A stretch of 9,553 bases of DNA from Deltaproteobacteria bacterium (GTDB lineage: Bacteria; Desulfobacterota; DSM-4660; Desulfatiglandales; Desulfatiglandaceae): positions 1 through 9,553 of the forward strand of contig JAFCZI010000065.1 of NCBI GenBank assembly GCA_019314425.1, written 5' to 3'. A program made the position numbers and the translations under genes. Below are positions 1 through 5,816 of the stretch, in pieces. Every line of letters begins with the position of its first letter. The stretch's first letter is position 1. The notes under the pieces were generated by a model. That model worked only from the letters and a program-made list of their open reading frames with translations, did no database searches and was not told the origin of the DNA.

Positions 1-421
1 CCGGCAGCGACGCCTTCCTCTGGATGCTCGACTTGAGGATTTTTTCGTCTCCATTGATGCACTCAATAAAGAGTACGGGATGGTCTGTAATGAATCCGGT
101 GATTTTTTCTCTTCGCTTTAAGCTTACGTTGGTGGCATCCAGAATGGCCACATACCCCGTCCTTCCCAGGTAGTCGACCGCACGGCCCATGTTGGTGATG
201 GCGATTTTTTCCCGAAGTTCAACCCCTTGCTGGTTATCCGGGTTGTAAAATTCAGGTTTTGAACCCTCTATGCCGGCGAGTCTCCGTCTGAGATCGCCAT
301 TGTTGAAAATGCCGGTTTTGATGCCGTACTTGGTGAGATTTTCTTTCAACTTGTAGGCAATGGTGGATTTTCCCCTTGCGGGAAGACCCACCATAGCGAT
401 GTAGAGTTTGTTGTTAAGCAT
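1..421 (-). CDS. 6-phosphofructo-2-kinase-like P-loop kinase, 5' part (cut by window edge)
   Basis: The visible 140 residues match the N-terminal kinase domain of 6-phosphofructo-2-kinase, which makes fructose 2,6-bisphosphate from fructose 6-phosphate and ATP in the cytosol. Seen: a Walker A loop VGLPARGKST at residues 11-20, nearly identical to the eukaryotic loop; FNNGDLRR at 39-46 in place of the usual FNVGxYRR; FYNPDN at 58-63 (family FF.PDN); LDATN at 94-98 followed by KRR (family FDATNTTRERR); and FIECINGD at 118-125 (family FFVES.C.D). The ATG at 419-421 is preceded by a GAGG that lies in the adjoining palindromic repeat. The gene runs off the left edge, so a C-terminal phosphatase (FBPase-2) domain cannot be judged. 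PFK-2 is mainly a eukaryotic regulatory enzyme and occurs only sporadically in bacteria, so a related P-loop kinase with another substrate remains possible. Confidence 0.85.
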   Translation of the reverse strand, partial: MLNNKLYIAMVGLPARGKSTIAYKLKENLTKYGIKTGIFNNGDLRRRLAGIEGSKPEFYNPDNQQGVELREKIAITNMGRAVDYLGRTGYVAILDATNVSLKRREKITGFITDHPVLFIECINGDEKILKSSIQRKASLP

Positions 422-583
422 GATGGCCTCGTAAAAAGTCACGAATCGATCTATAGATGGCGTTGTAAAAGGTTCCATATACAAGGCGTTGTGGTTTTTC
501 AGGACCGTCGGGCATACAAGTCGTATGTTGAGATTCTGAAAAATCACTGCAACGCAGTAGATGGGACTTTTTCCGGCGCCATC
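422..583 (-). repeat. Palindromic MITE-like repeat, family A, copy 1
   Basis: This is a 162-bp element, the reverse complement of a second copy at 4656-4817 with exactly the same length and about 85-90% identity by eye. It has two parts. The first is a 128-bp near-perfect palindrome (456-583) with ends GATGGCG.../...CGCCATC and a centre CATACAAGTCGTATG at 513-527. The second is a 34-bp tail (422-455) that ends in another copy of the terminal repeat. The outer 19-bp ends, GATGGCCTCGTAAAAAGTC at 422-440 and the complement of 565-583, differ at three positions. No coding capacity was found. The tail end is contiguous with the start codon of the PFK-2-like gene. Non-autonomous transposition is inferred from the structure; no transposase or clear target-site duplication is visible. 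Confidence 0.9.
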
Positions 584-626
584 AACTACTAACCAAATCT
601 CCTTTTATTTTTCATCCTCCTTGTAA

Positions 627-657
627 AAGGCAGCGCCTCACGCCGGGGCGCTGCCTT
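627..657 (-). terminator. Intrinsic terminator downstream of the MoxR-VWA operon
   Basis: A perfect 11-bp stem (AAGGCAGCGCC at 627-637 and its complement at 647-657) encloses a 9-nt loop. Read on the minus strand the stem is followed by TTTT, which suits termination of transcripts coming from the VWA gene about 85 bp upstream. The plus-strand side lacks a T-run. Just downstream on the minus strand are two purine-rich ribosome-binding-like stretches (AAGGAGG and AAAAGGAG, about 595-622) that now precede only an 8-codon frame. Confidence 0.65.
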
Positions 658-741
658 AATTCGATCATAAAAAACAGAAAATAACGAGTTGTTTTTAAGC
701 CCTTGAGAACATTTTTGGAAAACGACATGGGGGATCTCTCA

Positions 742-1899
742 CTAGTGTACCATCACCCGTGAAAGCAGGCGCCCGACCCTTTTGAGGCTCTGGAGGCTGT
801 CTGCGGCCATGAAGTGGTCCACATACGGCAGCGCTGTGTTCATTCCCCGGCAGAGGGGTTCATAATCCGGGTCTCCCGCCAGAGGGTTCAACCAGATCAC
901 CGTATGACATTTGCGGCTTAAATGTTCCATCTCCCTTTTCAGAATAACCTTAGCCCCCAGATCCCATCCGTCACTCAACACCACCACAACGGTCCTTTGG
1001 CTGAGGAGCCGTGGGCCATGGATTTCGTTAAATTGGTGGAGAGAAAAACCGATGCGGGTGCCCCCGGACCAATCCGGGACTTCGTGAGCGATATGGGAAA
1101 TGATTTTTTCAAAATTCATGTGGCGAACGCTGAAGGTGATGGAAGTCAGCGAGGTTGAAAACACAAACACTTCCGCCCTGGACCCTATGCCTCGAAGCCC
1201 CAGGAGAAAGGGCATGACAAACTGCACATACCGATCCATGGAACCGCTGACATCGGCCAGGATCACCAGTCGTTTGAGCCGCATCTTTTTCCGTTTATAA
1301 AACAGCTCAAAAGGAACGCCCCCGGTTTTCATGCTTTTTCTGATAATGCGTTGAAAGTCCATTCCTCCGGATTTTCGGGAGCGCCTTAACCGCCTTGACT
1401 TATCTACTTGAAAGGGCGCCATCATCTTTTTGAGGGCCAGGTTGGCCACCTGAACATCGGCCTGGTTAAACCGGCCCAGGTCTTTTTTTTCAACCGCAGA
1501 TACAACCGGGGTGTAGGCCACACCTTCAAGCCACTCCCGGGGGGACTTGTCATCCGCAGGTGCTTCGTTTTTTACTTCCAGCAGGCATTCCTCCCCCTCC
1601 CCTTCGTTTCGGGCATCCGGGTCAGGCCGCAGTTTCACCTCTTCCTCCTCTTTTGAGGGCTCTTCCCGCCACATCCAGAATTCGTCAAAAAGCGTCTTAA
1701 ACTGAGCCCACTCCAGATCACTCGTGGTCAGGTTGGAACGGATACAGAAAAAAAAGTCCGCCCTGTTTTCGAGGCCGACCACCTCAAGTGCCCGCAAGGC
1801 ATCATGAATACTGCTTTGAAAAACCCTGAAGCCACGGTCCTTGAGAAAAGCCGCGAATGCGATCATTTTCCTTACCAGACCTTCGTTTCGATTCCTCAT
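742..1899 (-). CDS. VWA-domain protein, CoxE-like
   Basis: This 385-residue protein has the layout of the CoxE-like VWA family: an N-terminal helical region (about 12-78), an acidic linker rich in Glu (79-120), a basic segment (165-210), and a C-terminal von Willebrand A domain. The metal-binding MIDAS motif looks complete: D216-x-S218-x-S220, T281 and D310. The end also fits the family, with WLNPL at 336-340 and an RGM at 351-353 before a VD motif. In the family these proteins work with a MoxR/CoxD ATPase in assembling or activating a metalloenzyme or complex; the client here is unknown. It lies 89 bp downstream of the MoxR gene on the same strand. The ATG at 1899 has a poor ribosome-binding site. 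An ATG at residue 12 (1866) is preceded by AAGG and also fits the family's N-terminus, so the true start may be internal. Confidence 0.85.
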   Translation of the reverse strand: MRNRNEGLVRKMIAFAAFLKDRGFRVFQSSIHDALRALEVVGLENRADFFFCIRSNLTTSDLEWAQFKTLFDEFWMWREEPSKEEEEVKLRPDPDARNEGEGEECLLEVKNEAPADDKSPREWLEGVAYTPVVSAVEKKDLGRFNQADVQVANLALKKMMAPFQVDKSRRLRRSRKSGGMDFQRIIRKSMKTGGVPFELFYKRKKMRLKRLVILADVSGSMDRYVQFVMPFLLGLRGIGSRAEVFVFSTSLTSITFSVRHMNFEKIISHIAHEVPDWSGGTRIGFSLHQFNEIHGPRLLSQRTVVVVLSDGWDLGAKVILKREMEHLSRKCHTVIWLNPLAGDPDYEPLCRGMNTALPYVDHFMAADSLQSLKRVGRLLSRVMVH

Positions 1900-1988
1900 G
1901 GATGCACCGCTGAAATAATCTGAAACCTAAAATATACATTCAATTTTTTCGAAGAGAGATATCAAACCCATTAATGCGGCCTGAAATA

Positions 1989-2906
1989 TCATCCTTCCCC
2001 CGGCCAATCTTCCAGGTATACTCCCCGGATATCCGCATCAGCCCAGATCTCCTGTTTGAAACGCTCGATATCCTCCTGGTACTTGAGAAAACATCCCAGG
2101 GTCTCCCGGACCACATCTTCATCCAGATATCTTTTTTCCATGGCCATGAGGGCCCTGGCCCAGTCAAGGGTCTCGGAAACACCGGGTTTTTTCAGGAAAT
2201 CAAAGGATCGGATCTTCTGCATGAAGTGGGTTACCTGCCGGGCAAACCGTGATTCAACACCCGGCAGACGCGCCATGATGATCTCATACTCCTTCTCAAA
2301 CGAGGGATAATCAATCCAGTGATACAGGCAGCGCCGCTTCAGAGCATCGTGAACATCCCGGGTGCGGTTTGAGGTCACCACCACTATGGGTTTCTTTTTG
2401 GCTTTCAGGGTGCCGATTTCGGGAATGGTGATTTGAAAATCGGACAGCACCTCCAGAAGAAACGCCTCGAACTCTTCGTCGGACCGGTCGATTTCATCAA
2501 TGAGGAGGACGGGGGCCTTGTCATCGGATTTTCGAATGGCTTCGAGCAAAGGACGTTCCACCAGAAATTCAGGTCGGTAGATCATTTCCTCAATCTCGTC
2601 TTTTTCCTTTTCTCCCCGTTCTTCGAGCCGGATGTGCAAAAGCTGCTTCGGGTAATTCCACTCATACAGGGCCGTTGATGAATCCAGGCCCTCATAACAC
2701 TGAAGACGAATCAGATCCGTCTGAAAAAGTTTCGCTATGACAACGGCCACTTCCGTTTTGCCCACACCCGGTTCCCCTTCAAGGAAAATGGGTTTTTCCA
2801 GTTTATGGGCCAAGAACAGCACGGTGGCCAGGGCCCGATCCGCCACGTAACGCCCCTTGGCCAATTCAGAAATCACCTGCTCTATTGATTCAAAATGGGT
2901 TGACAA
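1989..2906 (-). CDS. MoxR-family AAA+ ATPase, CoxD-like
   Basis: Starting from TTG at 2906 this is a 305-residue AAA+ ATPase. Walker A is GEPGVGKT at 44-51, Walker B is LLIDEID at 134-140, and sensor 1 is TSN at 178-180, followed by RTRD and the ALKRRC stretch (189-193) that carries the likely arginine finger. These are typical of MoxR proteins, which use ATP to remodel or insert cofactors into client complexes. The TTG start was chosen because AAGGAGGT (2911-2918) lies 5 nt upstream; an in-frame ATG at 2942 lacks such a site and would add 12 unfamiliar residues. The downstream VWA gene forms the usual MoxR/CoxD-CoxE pair with it. No carbon monoxide dehydrogenase gene is visible, so the name Cox refers to family only. 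Confidence 0.88.
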   Translation of the reverse strand: MSTHFESIEQVISELAKGRYVADRALATVLFLAHKLEKPIFLEGEPGVGKTEVAVVIAKLFQTDLIRLQCYEGLDSSTALYEWNYPKQLLHIRLEERGEKEKDEIEEMIYRPEFLVERPLLEAIRKSDDKAPVLLIDEIDRSDEEFEAFLLEVLSDFQITIPEIGTLKAKKKPIVVVTSNRTRDVHDALKRRCLYHWIDYPSFEKEYEIIMARLPGVESRFARQVTHFMQKIRSFDFLKKPGVSETLDWARALMAMEKRYLDEDVVRETLGCFLKYQEDIERFKQEIWADADIRGVYLEDWPGEG

Positions 2907-2910
2907 AGCT

Positions 2911-2918
2911 ACCTCCTT
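2911..2918 (-). promoter_or_regulatory. Strong ribosome-binding site that fixes a TTG start
   Basis: AAGGAGGT on the minus strand sits 4 to 5 nt before TTG 2906-2904, the best Shine-Dalgarno match near the MoxR gene. It supports the TTG start over the upstream ATG. Confidence 0.75.
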
Positions 2919-2935
2919 TCTTGATCTTGGACAAA

Positions 2936-3001
2936 ATGGCATATATTGTAACGCTGAAAAATGACTACAACGCAGTAGATGGAACTTTTTACGACACCAT
3001 C
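2936..3001. repeat. Family A palindromic repeat, copy 3, internally deleted
   Basis: Positions 2954-3001 match the last 48 bp of copy 1 (536-583) with 6 mismatches, and the reverse complement of copy 2 with 4, including the terminal GACACCATC end. The sequence ATGGCATATATTGTAA at 2936-2951 resembles the opposite end (ATGGCGTTGTAA), which suggests that most of the middle was lost. The remnant occupies the divergent intergenic region between the MoxR gene and the small hypothetical gene. Confidence 0.75.
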
Positions 3002-3021
3002 ATCCTTGATTTGAAAACAGC

Positions 3022-3027
3022 TATACT
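3022..3027 (+). promoter_or_regulatory. Candidate -10 box before the small hypothetical gene
   Basis: TATACT matches the sigma70 -10 consensus at 5 of 6 positions, but no good -35 lies at the right distance. If it is used, transcription starts near 3034, which excludes the ATG at 3030 and favours a later start for the downstream gene. Confidence 0.3.
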
Positions 3028-3071
3028 TTATGATCGGAATGCAGGTCAAGATGACAGTCAGGGAATTCGCC

Positions 3072-3344
3072 ATGAAAAAAAAGAAAAAAGGGAAAAACCC
3101 CTCCCCTGCCTTATTGCAGGAACTGGCGACACTGAAGAGCGCCGCCGCAGCCAGGGGGATACATGTTCATTACGACCGGCTCGAAGCCGCCGGGTTACGG
3201 CTCGATGGCGGCCTGTGCGAACTCAATGGAGAATATCACATCTATATTGAAAAACGGAAATCCGTTGTGGATAAAATTGATTTTCTTGAAAATTATCTTA
3301 AACAGTCACCCCCTCCAAACATCCCGGAAATAAACGGATCGTAG
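3072..3344 (+). CDS. Small conserved-looking hypothetical protein
   Basis: This is a 90-residue protein of unknown function. It begins with a lysine run (residues 2-8), then has a short helix-like stretch, a YDRLEAAGLRLDGGLCELNG core and an EYHIYIEKRKS segment, ending in a Pro-rich tail. The pattern 'GG(I/L)C...G...(V/I)(F/Y)I-(D/E)KR' recalls small uncharacterised proteins seen in Desulfobacterota and Geobacter-like genomes; this is from memory and unsupported by a search. No membrane segment or signal peptide is seen. The ATG at 3072 has AGGGA at 3060-3064, 7 nt upstream; alternative in-frame ATGs at 3048, 3039 and 3030 would add 8 to 14 residues. The stop is 4 bp before the carboxypeptidase start, so the two are probably co-transcribed and translationally coupled. 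Confidence 0.7.
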   Translation: MKKKKKGKNPSPALLQELATLKSAAAARGIHVHYDRLEAAGLRLDGGLCELNGEYHIYIEKRKSVVDKIDFLENYLKQSPPPNIPEINGS

Positions 3345-3348
3345 AAGA

Positions 3349-4644
3349 ATGACTTTTTTGCTGATCAACGTCCATTTTTATCGAAAAAGAGCGCTCCTCA
3401 TCTGTGTCGCTATTTTTATGCAGGGGTTTTGCCTCATGGCCCCCTCCGATTCGGAAGCGAAAAAACGCATTCCATGCAGAAACCAGATCAAATCCACCGA
3501 TTCTTTCCTGGTAGCAACGCCGGAAGGAAAAGTGATTTTTGAAAAAGATGCCACGAAACAACGCATTCCGGCATCAACCCTCAAGGTGTTGACGGCGCTG
3601 GCGGTACTTGACCATTTCGGTCCTCTTCACCAATTCAGGACCGAGTTCTACATGGATTCGGCCAGCGATCTGAAGATCAAAGGGTATGGCGATCCGCTCC
3701 TCATCTCTGAAGTCCTGAGCCAAATATCGATGATACTGACAAGAAAAACCGGGTCTTTTCGAAATATCATTCTGGACAACACCTATTTTTCGTCACAGAT
3801 CAAGATACCCGGTTGCCAAAACACAACGAACCCCTACGATGCGCCTATCGGGGCTTTATGCGCAAATTTCAACACAGCAGCCTTTAAACGGAAAAAAAAT
3901 GGGAGAATTTATTCCACCGAGAAGCAGACACCCATGATCCCGTTCATGGAAAAGAAAATTCGCGCCCTGGGTCTTAAAAGCGGCAGGCGAACCTTTACCC
4001 ACAATTCAAAAGAGGCCGCCCTTTATGTGGGAGAATTGCTGCGATATATGCTCAAAAAAAACGGGGTCAAGACACAGGGAGAAGTCCATTTTGGATCGGT
4101 TTCCCCTGAAGACACCCTCATTTTCACCTACAGATCCACCTTCCCAATGGAAACCGTTGTGGAAAAGATGCTGCACTCTTCAAGCAACTTTATGGCCAAT
4201 CAGGTTTTTGTGGCACTAGGGGCATCGGTTTACGGCCCGCCGGGGACCCTGGCCAAGGGCGTCCGTGCCACCCAGGCCTACATCCAAAAGGAATTGGGTC
4301 TGAAACATATCAAGATCGTTGAGGGCTCCGGTTTGTCGAGAAAAAACCATCTTTCCGCATATGACATGCTGGCAATTCTGGAAAAATTCAAACCGTATAA
4401 GGCGCTTCTCAAAAATCAGGGGCAGGTGTTCTACAAGACAGGGTCTCTTCGCGGCATCAGGGCGAAAGTCGGATATATCGAAAGCCAACGCCTGGGCCCA
4501 TGCAGTTTTGCCATCTTTTTCAACCGGGGAAAATCAAACATGCGGGCCATGATCCGCTGTCTCAAAAAGGCAGTCAATCAGGCGGCTGATCGCCAGGCGG
4601 GGATGATCAAGATCCATCCCAGGCATGATGTTCCCAGTTTTTGA
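3349..4644 (+). CDS. dacB: D-alanyl-D-alanine carboxypeptidase/endopeptidase, PBP4 (peptidase S13) family
   Basis: This 431-residue protein is a penicillin-binding protein that removes the terminal D-Ala or cuts peptide cross-links in the peptidoglycan, in the periplasm. All three active-site motifs are present: SxxK as STLK at 76-79 (acylating serine S76), SxN as SSN at 278-280, and KTG at 363-365 followed by SLRG. The GSGLSR stretch at 326-331 is also typical of PBP4. A signal peptide is likely: basic YRKR at 11-14, hydrophobic core about 15-30, and a possible cleavage site after SEA at residue 37. The spacing from SxxK to SxN is about 200 residues versus about 244 in E. coli PBP4, so the inserted domain is somewhat smaller. 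The ATG at 3349 has only a weak AGAAG site, consistent with coupling to the upstream gene. Confidence 0.92.
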   Translation: MTFLLINVHFYRKRALLICVAIFMQGFCLMAPSDSEAKKRIPCRNQIKSTDSFLVATPEGKVIFEKDATKQRIPASTLKVLTALAVLDHFGPLHQFRTEFYMDSASDLKIKGYGDPLLISEVLSQISMILTRKTGSFRNIILDNTYFSSQIKIPGCQNTTNPYDAPIGALCANFNTAAFKRKKNGRIYSTEKQTPMIPFMEKKIRALGLKSGRRTFTHNSKEAALYVGELLRYMLKKNGVKTQGEVHFGSVSPEDTLIFTYRSTFPMETVVEKMLHSSSNFMANQVFVALGASVYGPPGTLAKGVRATQAYIQKELGLKHIKIVEGSGLSRKNHLSAYDMLAILEKFKPYKALLKNQGQVFYKTGSLRGIRAKVGYIESQRLGPCSFAIFFNRGKSNMRAMIRCLKKAVNQAADRQAGMIKIHPRHDVPSF

Positions 4645-4655
4645 CTTGAGACCTT

Positions 4656-4817
4656 GATGGCGTCGTAAAAAGTCCCATCTACTGCGTTGCAGTGATTTTT
4701 CAGAATCTCAACATACGACTTTGTATGCCTACGATCCTAAAAAACCACTACGCCTTGTATATGGAACCTTTTACAACGCCATCTACAGATAGATTCGTGA
4801 TTTTTTACGAATGCATC
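4656..4817 (+). repeat. Palindromic MITE-like repeat, family A, copy 2
   Basis: This is a 162-bp element, inverted relative to copy 1 and built the same way: a 128-bp palindrome (4656-4783) plus a 34-bp tail (4784-4817). The outer ends are GATGGCGTCGTAAAAAGTC (4656-4674) and the complement of 4799-4817. It starts 11 bp after the carboxypeptidase stop and ends 4 bp from the stop of the convergent zinc-ribbon gene, so its hairpin may serve as a two-way terminator. The flanks share ACCTT (4651-4655, and 4819-4823 after one extra A), a possible but imperfect 5-bp target duplication. Confidence 0.9.
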
Positions 4818-4821
4818 AACC

Positions 4822-5103
4822 TTATTTCTTCTTGAAAAGGGCCTCCAGAGCTTCCCTTGCGTCACCGCCTTTGCGCCCTTTTTTCACGGGAGTCCCTCTC
4901 GGCCTGTAATATCCGCAGAAATTGGCCCGCTCTTTGTCTGTAATCCGCTCCGCCATCACTTCCTTACAGTCGTTATACGCATGATGATCGAAAAACTGGC
5001 ACTGCTTGCAACACCTTAAATCCCTTGTACATTGGGGGCACGTGTCATTTCGCATAACCTTGTCTTTCAATTCGATTCCCGCCCCGCAAAAAGCGCAATG
5101 CAT
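4822..5103 (-). CDS. Small nine-cysteine zinc-ribbon protein
   Basis: This 93-residue soluble protein has two probable zinc sites: C3/C6 with C22/C25 (CxxC...CPxC), and C32/C35 with C46 and C63; C31 is extra. The segment ERITDKERANFC at 52-63 and the YYRP that follows are well-defined motif-like stretches. The C-terminal 25 residues are basic and probably flexible, ending in KKK. The arrangement resembles small uncharacterised zinc-binding proteins of Desulfobacterota; no specific function can be assigned. The ATG at 5103 was chosen because GGAGG (5111-5115) lies 7 nt upstream. A GTG directly before it (5106) is the alternative and would add one residue. Confidence 0.82.
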   Translation of the reverse strand: MHCAFCGAGIELKDKVMRNDTCPQCTRDLRCCKQCQFFDHHAYNDCKEVMAERITDKERANFCGYYRPRGTPVKKGRKGGDAREALEALFKKK

Positions 5104-5164
5104 CACTCTTCCTCCATTTCAAAAATCACTACCCAGTTCCATCTGGAACAAAAAAATAAACATA

Positions 5165-5324
5165 AGGGAACTTCCAAAAAATAATCTACGCATCCTGCTT
5201 GCCCTTTTGCCCGTTTTCTACGTTGTGATAACAGGCACATAGCTCACTATGCGCCTGCCATCACGCCTTGAAAACGAACAAAAATTCTGCACGATATGCG
5301 TATATTATTTTCTTCCAGTTCCCT
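5165..5324. repeat. Second-type palindromic element, exactly symmetric, 160 bp
   Basis: The ends AGGGAACT (5165-5172) and AGTTCCCT (5317-5324) are inverted repeats. Further in, AAATAATCTACGCAT pairs with the complement of ATGCGTATATTATTT with one mismatch. At the centre, 5225-5242 and 5247-5264 form an 18-bp stem with 3 mismatches around the loop CTCA. The centre of the ends and the centre of the inner stem both fall at 5244.5, so the whole unit is one symmetric imperfect palindrome. It shares no clear sequence with family A. It lies upstream of the zinc-ribbon gene (about 60 bp) and could fold into a long hairpin in RNA or a cruciform in DNA. Element status is inferred from structure, as only one copy is in the window. 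Confidence 0.75.
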
Positions 5325-5389
5325 AAAATCTGCATCCCGAACCCTACCGTTTCCGTGGGTTTTTAAACAAACCACTTGGAATCCTGACC

Positions 5390-5648
5390 GTAATCAAGCC
5401 GTCACATACCACCAGATTGAAGTTGTCAAAAAAAGAGGTCAACGCGACCGCCCTGCCCATACCGAACACAGGCGTTTAAAAAAGCCAAAGGCCGGGCGAT
5501 CCATTGTGAATTAGAAGATAATGGCGTTTTTGTTCAATCCAGGGGCAAACGAACCTTAAAAGAGGAAATGCCGGAAATCCATAAGGACATCTCCCGGGTC
5601 GTTAGTGTAGGCATAAAGCCGGTTTGGCATGCAAGGTTGCCACGCTGA
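5390..5648 (+). pseudogene. Possible decayed coding remnant, unrecognised
   Basis: Two overlapping frames look weakly protein-like. One, ending at the stop near 5514, contains TYHQIEVVKKRGQRDRP. The other runs open from 5421 to the stop at 5646-5648 and includes KKAKGRAIHCELEDNG and EEMPEIHKDISRVV. The second has no start codon before an ATG near 5570. A frame change around 5450-5480 would join them. A basic 'KKRGxxRP' stretch is common in transposases, but nothing identifies a family. It may equally be non-coding. Confidence 0.22.
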
Positions 5649-5777
5649 AACCGCTGGGTGTCATAAAAGGTTAAACGAGACCTTTGCAAAACATCCGCTT
5701 ATCCTTGCGCTTTTGTTCCTTCAGGTCAACAAAAAAACGATTCATTACATCCGCAAAACATCATTTAATTTTTCCAC

Positions 5778-5806
5778 TTGACTCAATCACCCGATTTCCC
5801 TATCTT
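5778..5806 (+). promoter_or_regulatory. Sigma70-type promoter for the GlmU-like gene
   Basis: A -35 TTGACT (5778-5783, 5 of 6) and a -10 TATCTT (5801-5806, 4 of 6) are separated by the ideal 17 bp. The predicted transcription start, about 5812-5815, lies only a few bases before the ATG at 5817, and no ribosome-binding site is present. Confidence 0.5.
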
Positions 5807-5816
5807 CCCCATCATA

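Larger units (their letters stand above)
5104..5816. other. Intergenic region without an intact gene
   Basis: The region holds the 160-bp palindrome at 5165-5324, a possibly decayed coding stretch at about 5390-5648, and the promoter at 5778-5806. Open frames seen here lack credible starts, ribosome-binding sites or recognisable motifs. No RNA gene was recognised. Confidence 0.6.

Noticed and set aside
595..622. 8-codon leader peptide with an AAGGAGG site upstream of the PFK-2-like gene
   Set aside because: The AAGGAGG directly abuts the ATG with almost no spacing, and the peptide has no regulatory residue pattern. It is more likely a stranded leader fragment.
922..1656. Plus-strand open frames opposite the VWA gene
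   Set aside because: They are antisense to a protein with clear motifs, overlap one another and carry no recognisable domain.
742..2906. Defence-type MoxR-VWA ternary system
   Set aside because: Only the ATPase and a CoxE-like VWA protein are present; there is no effector, nuclease or membrane component beside them.
2907..2942. ATG at 2942 as the MoxR start
   Set aside because: It has no ribosome-binding site, adds 12 residues unlike the family, and lies at the edge of the repeat remnant; the TTG at 2906 has an excellent site.
422..4817. CRISPR array or integron-type repeats
   Set aside because: The copies are kilobases apart, inverted and without regular spacers.
5006..5514. Plus-strand frames at 5006-5242 and 5296-5514 as genes
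   Set aside because: The first overlaps the zinc-ribbon gene and the palindrome; the second starts inside the palindrome. Neither has a ribosome-binding site or a motif.
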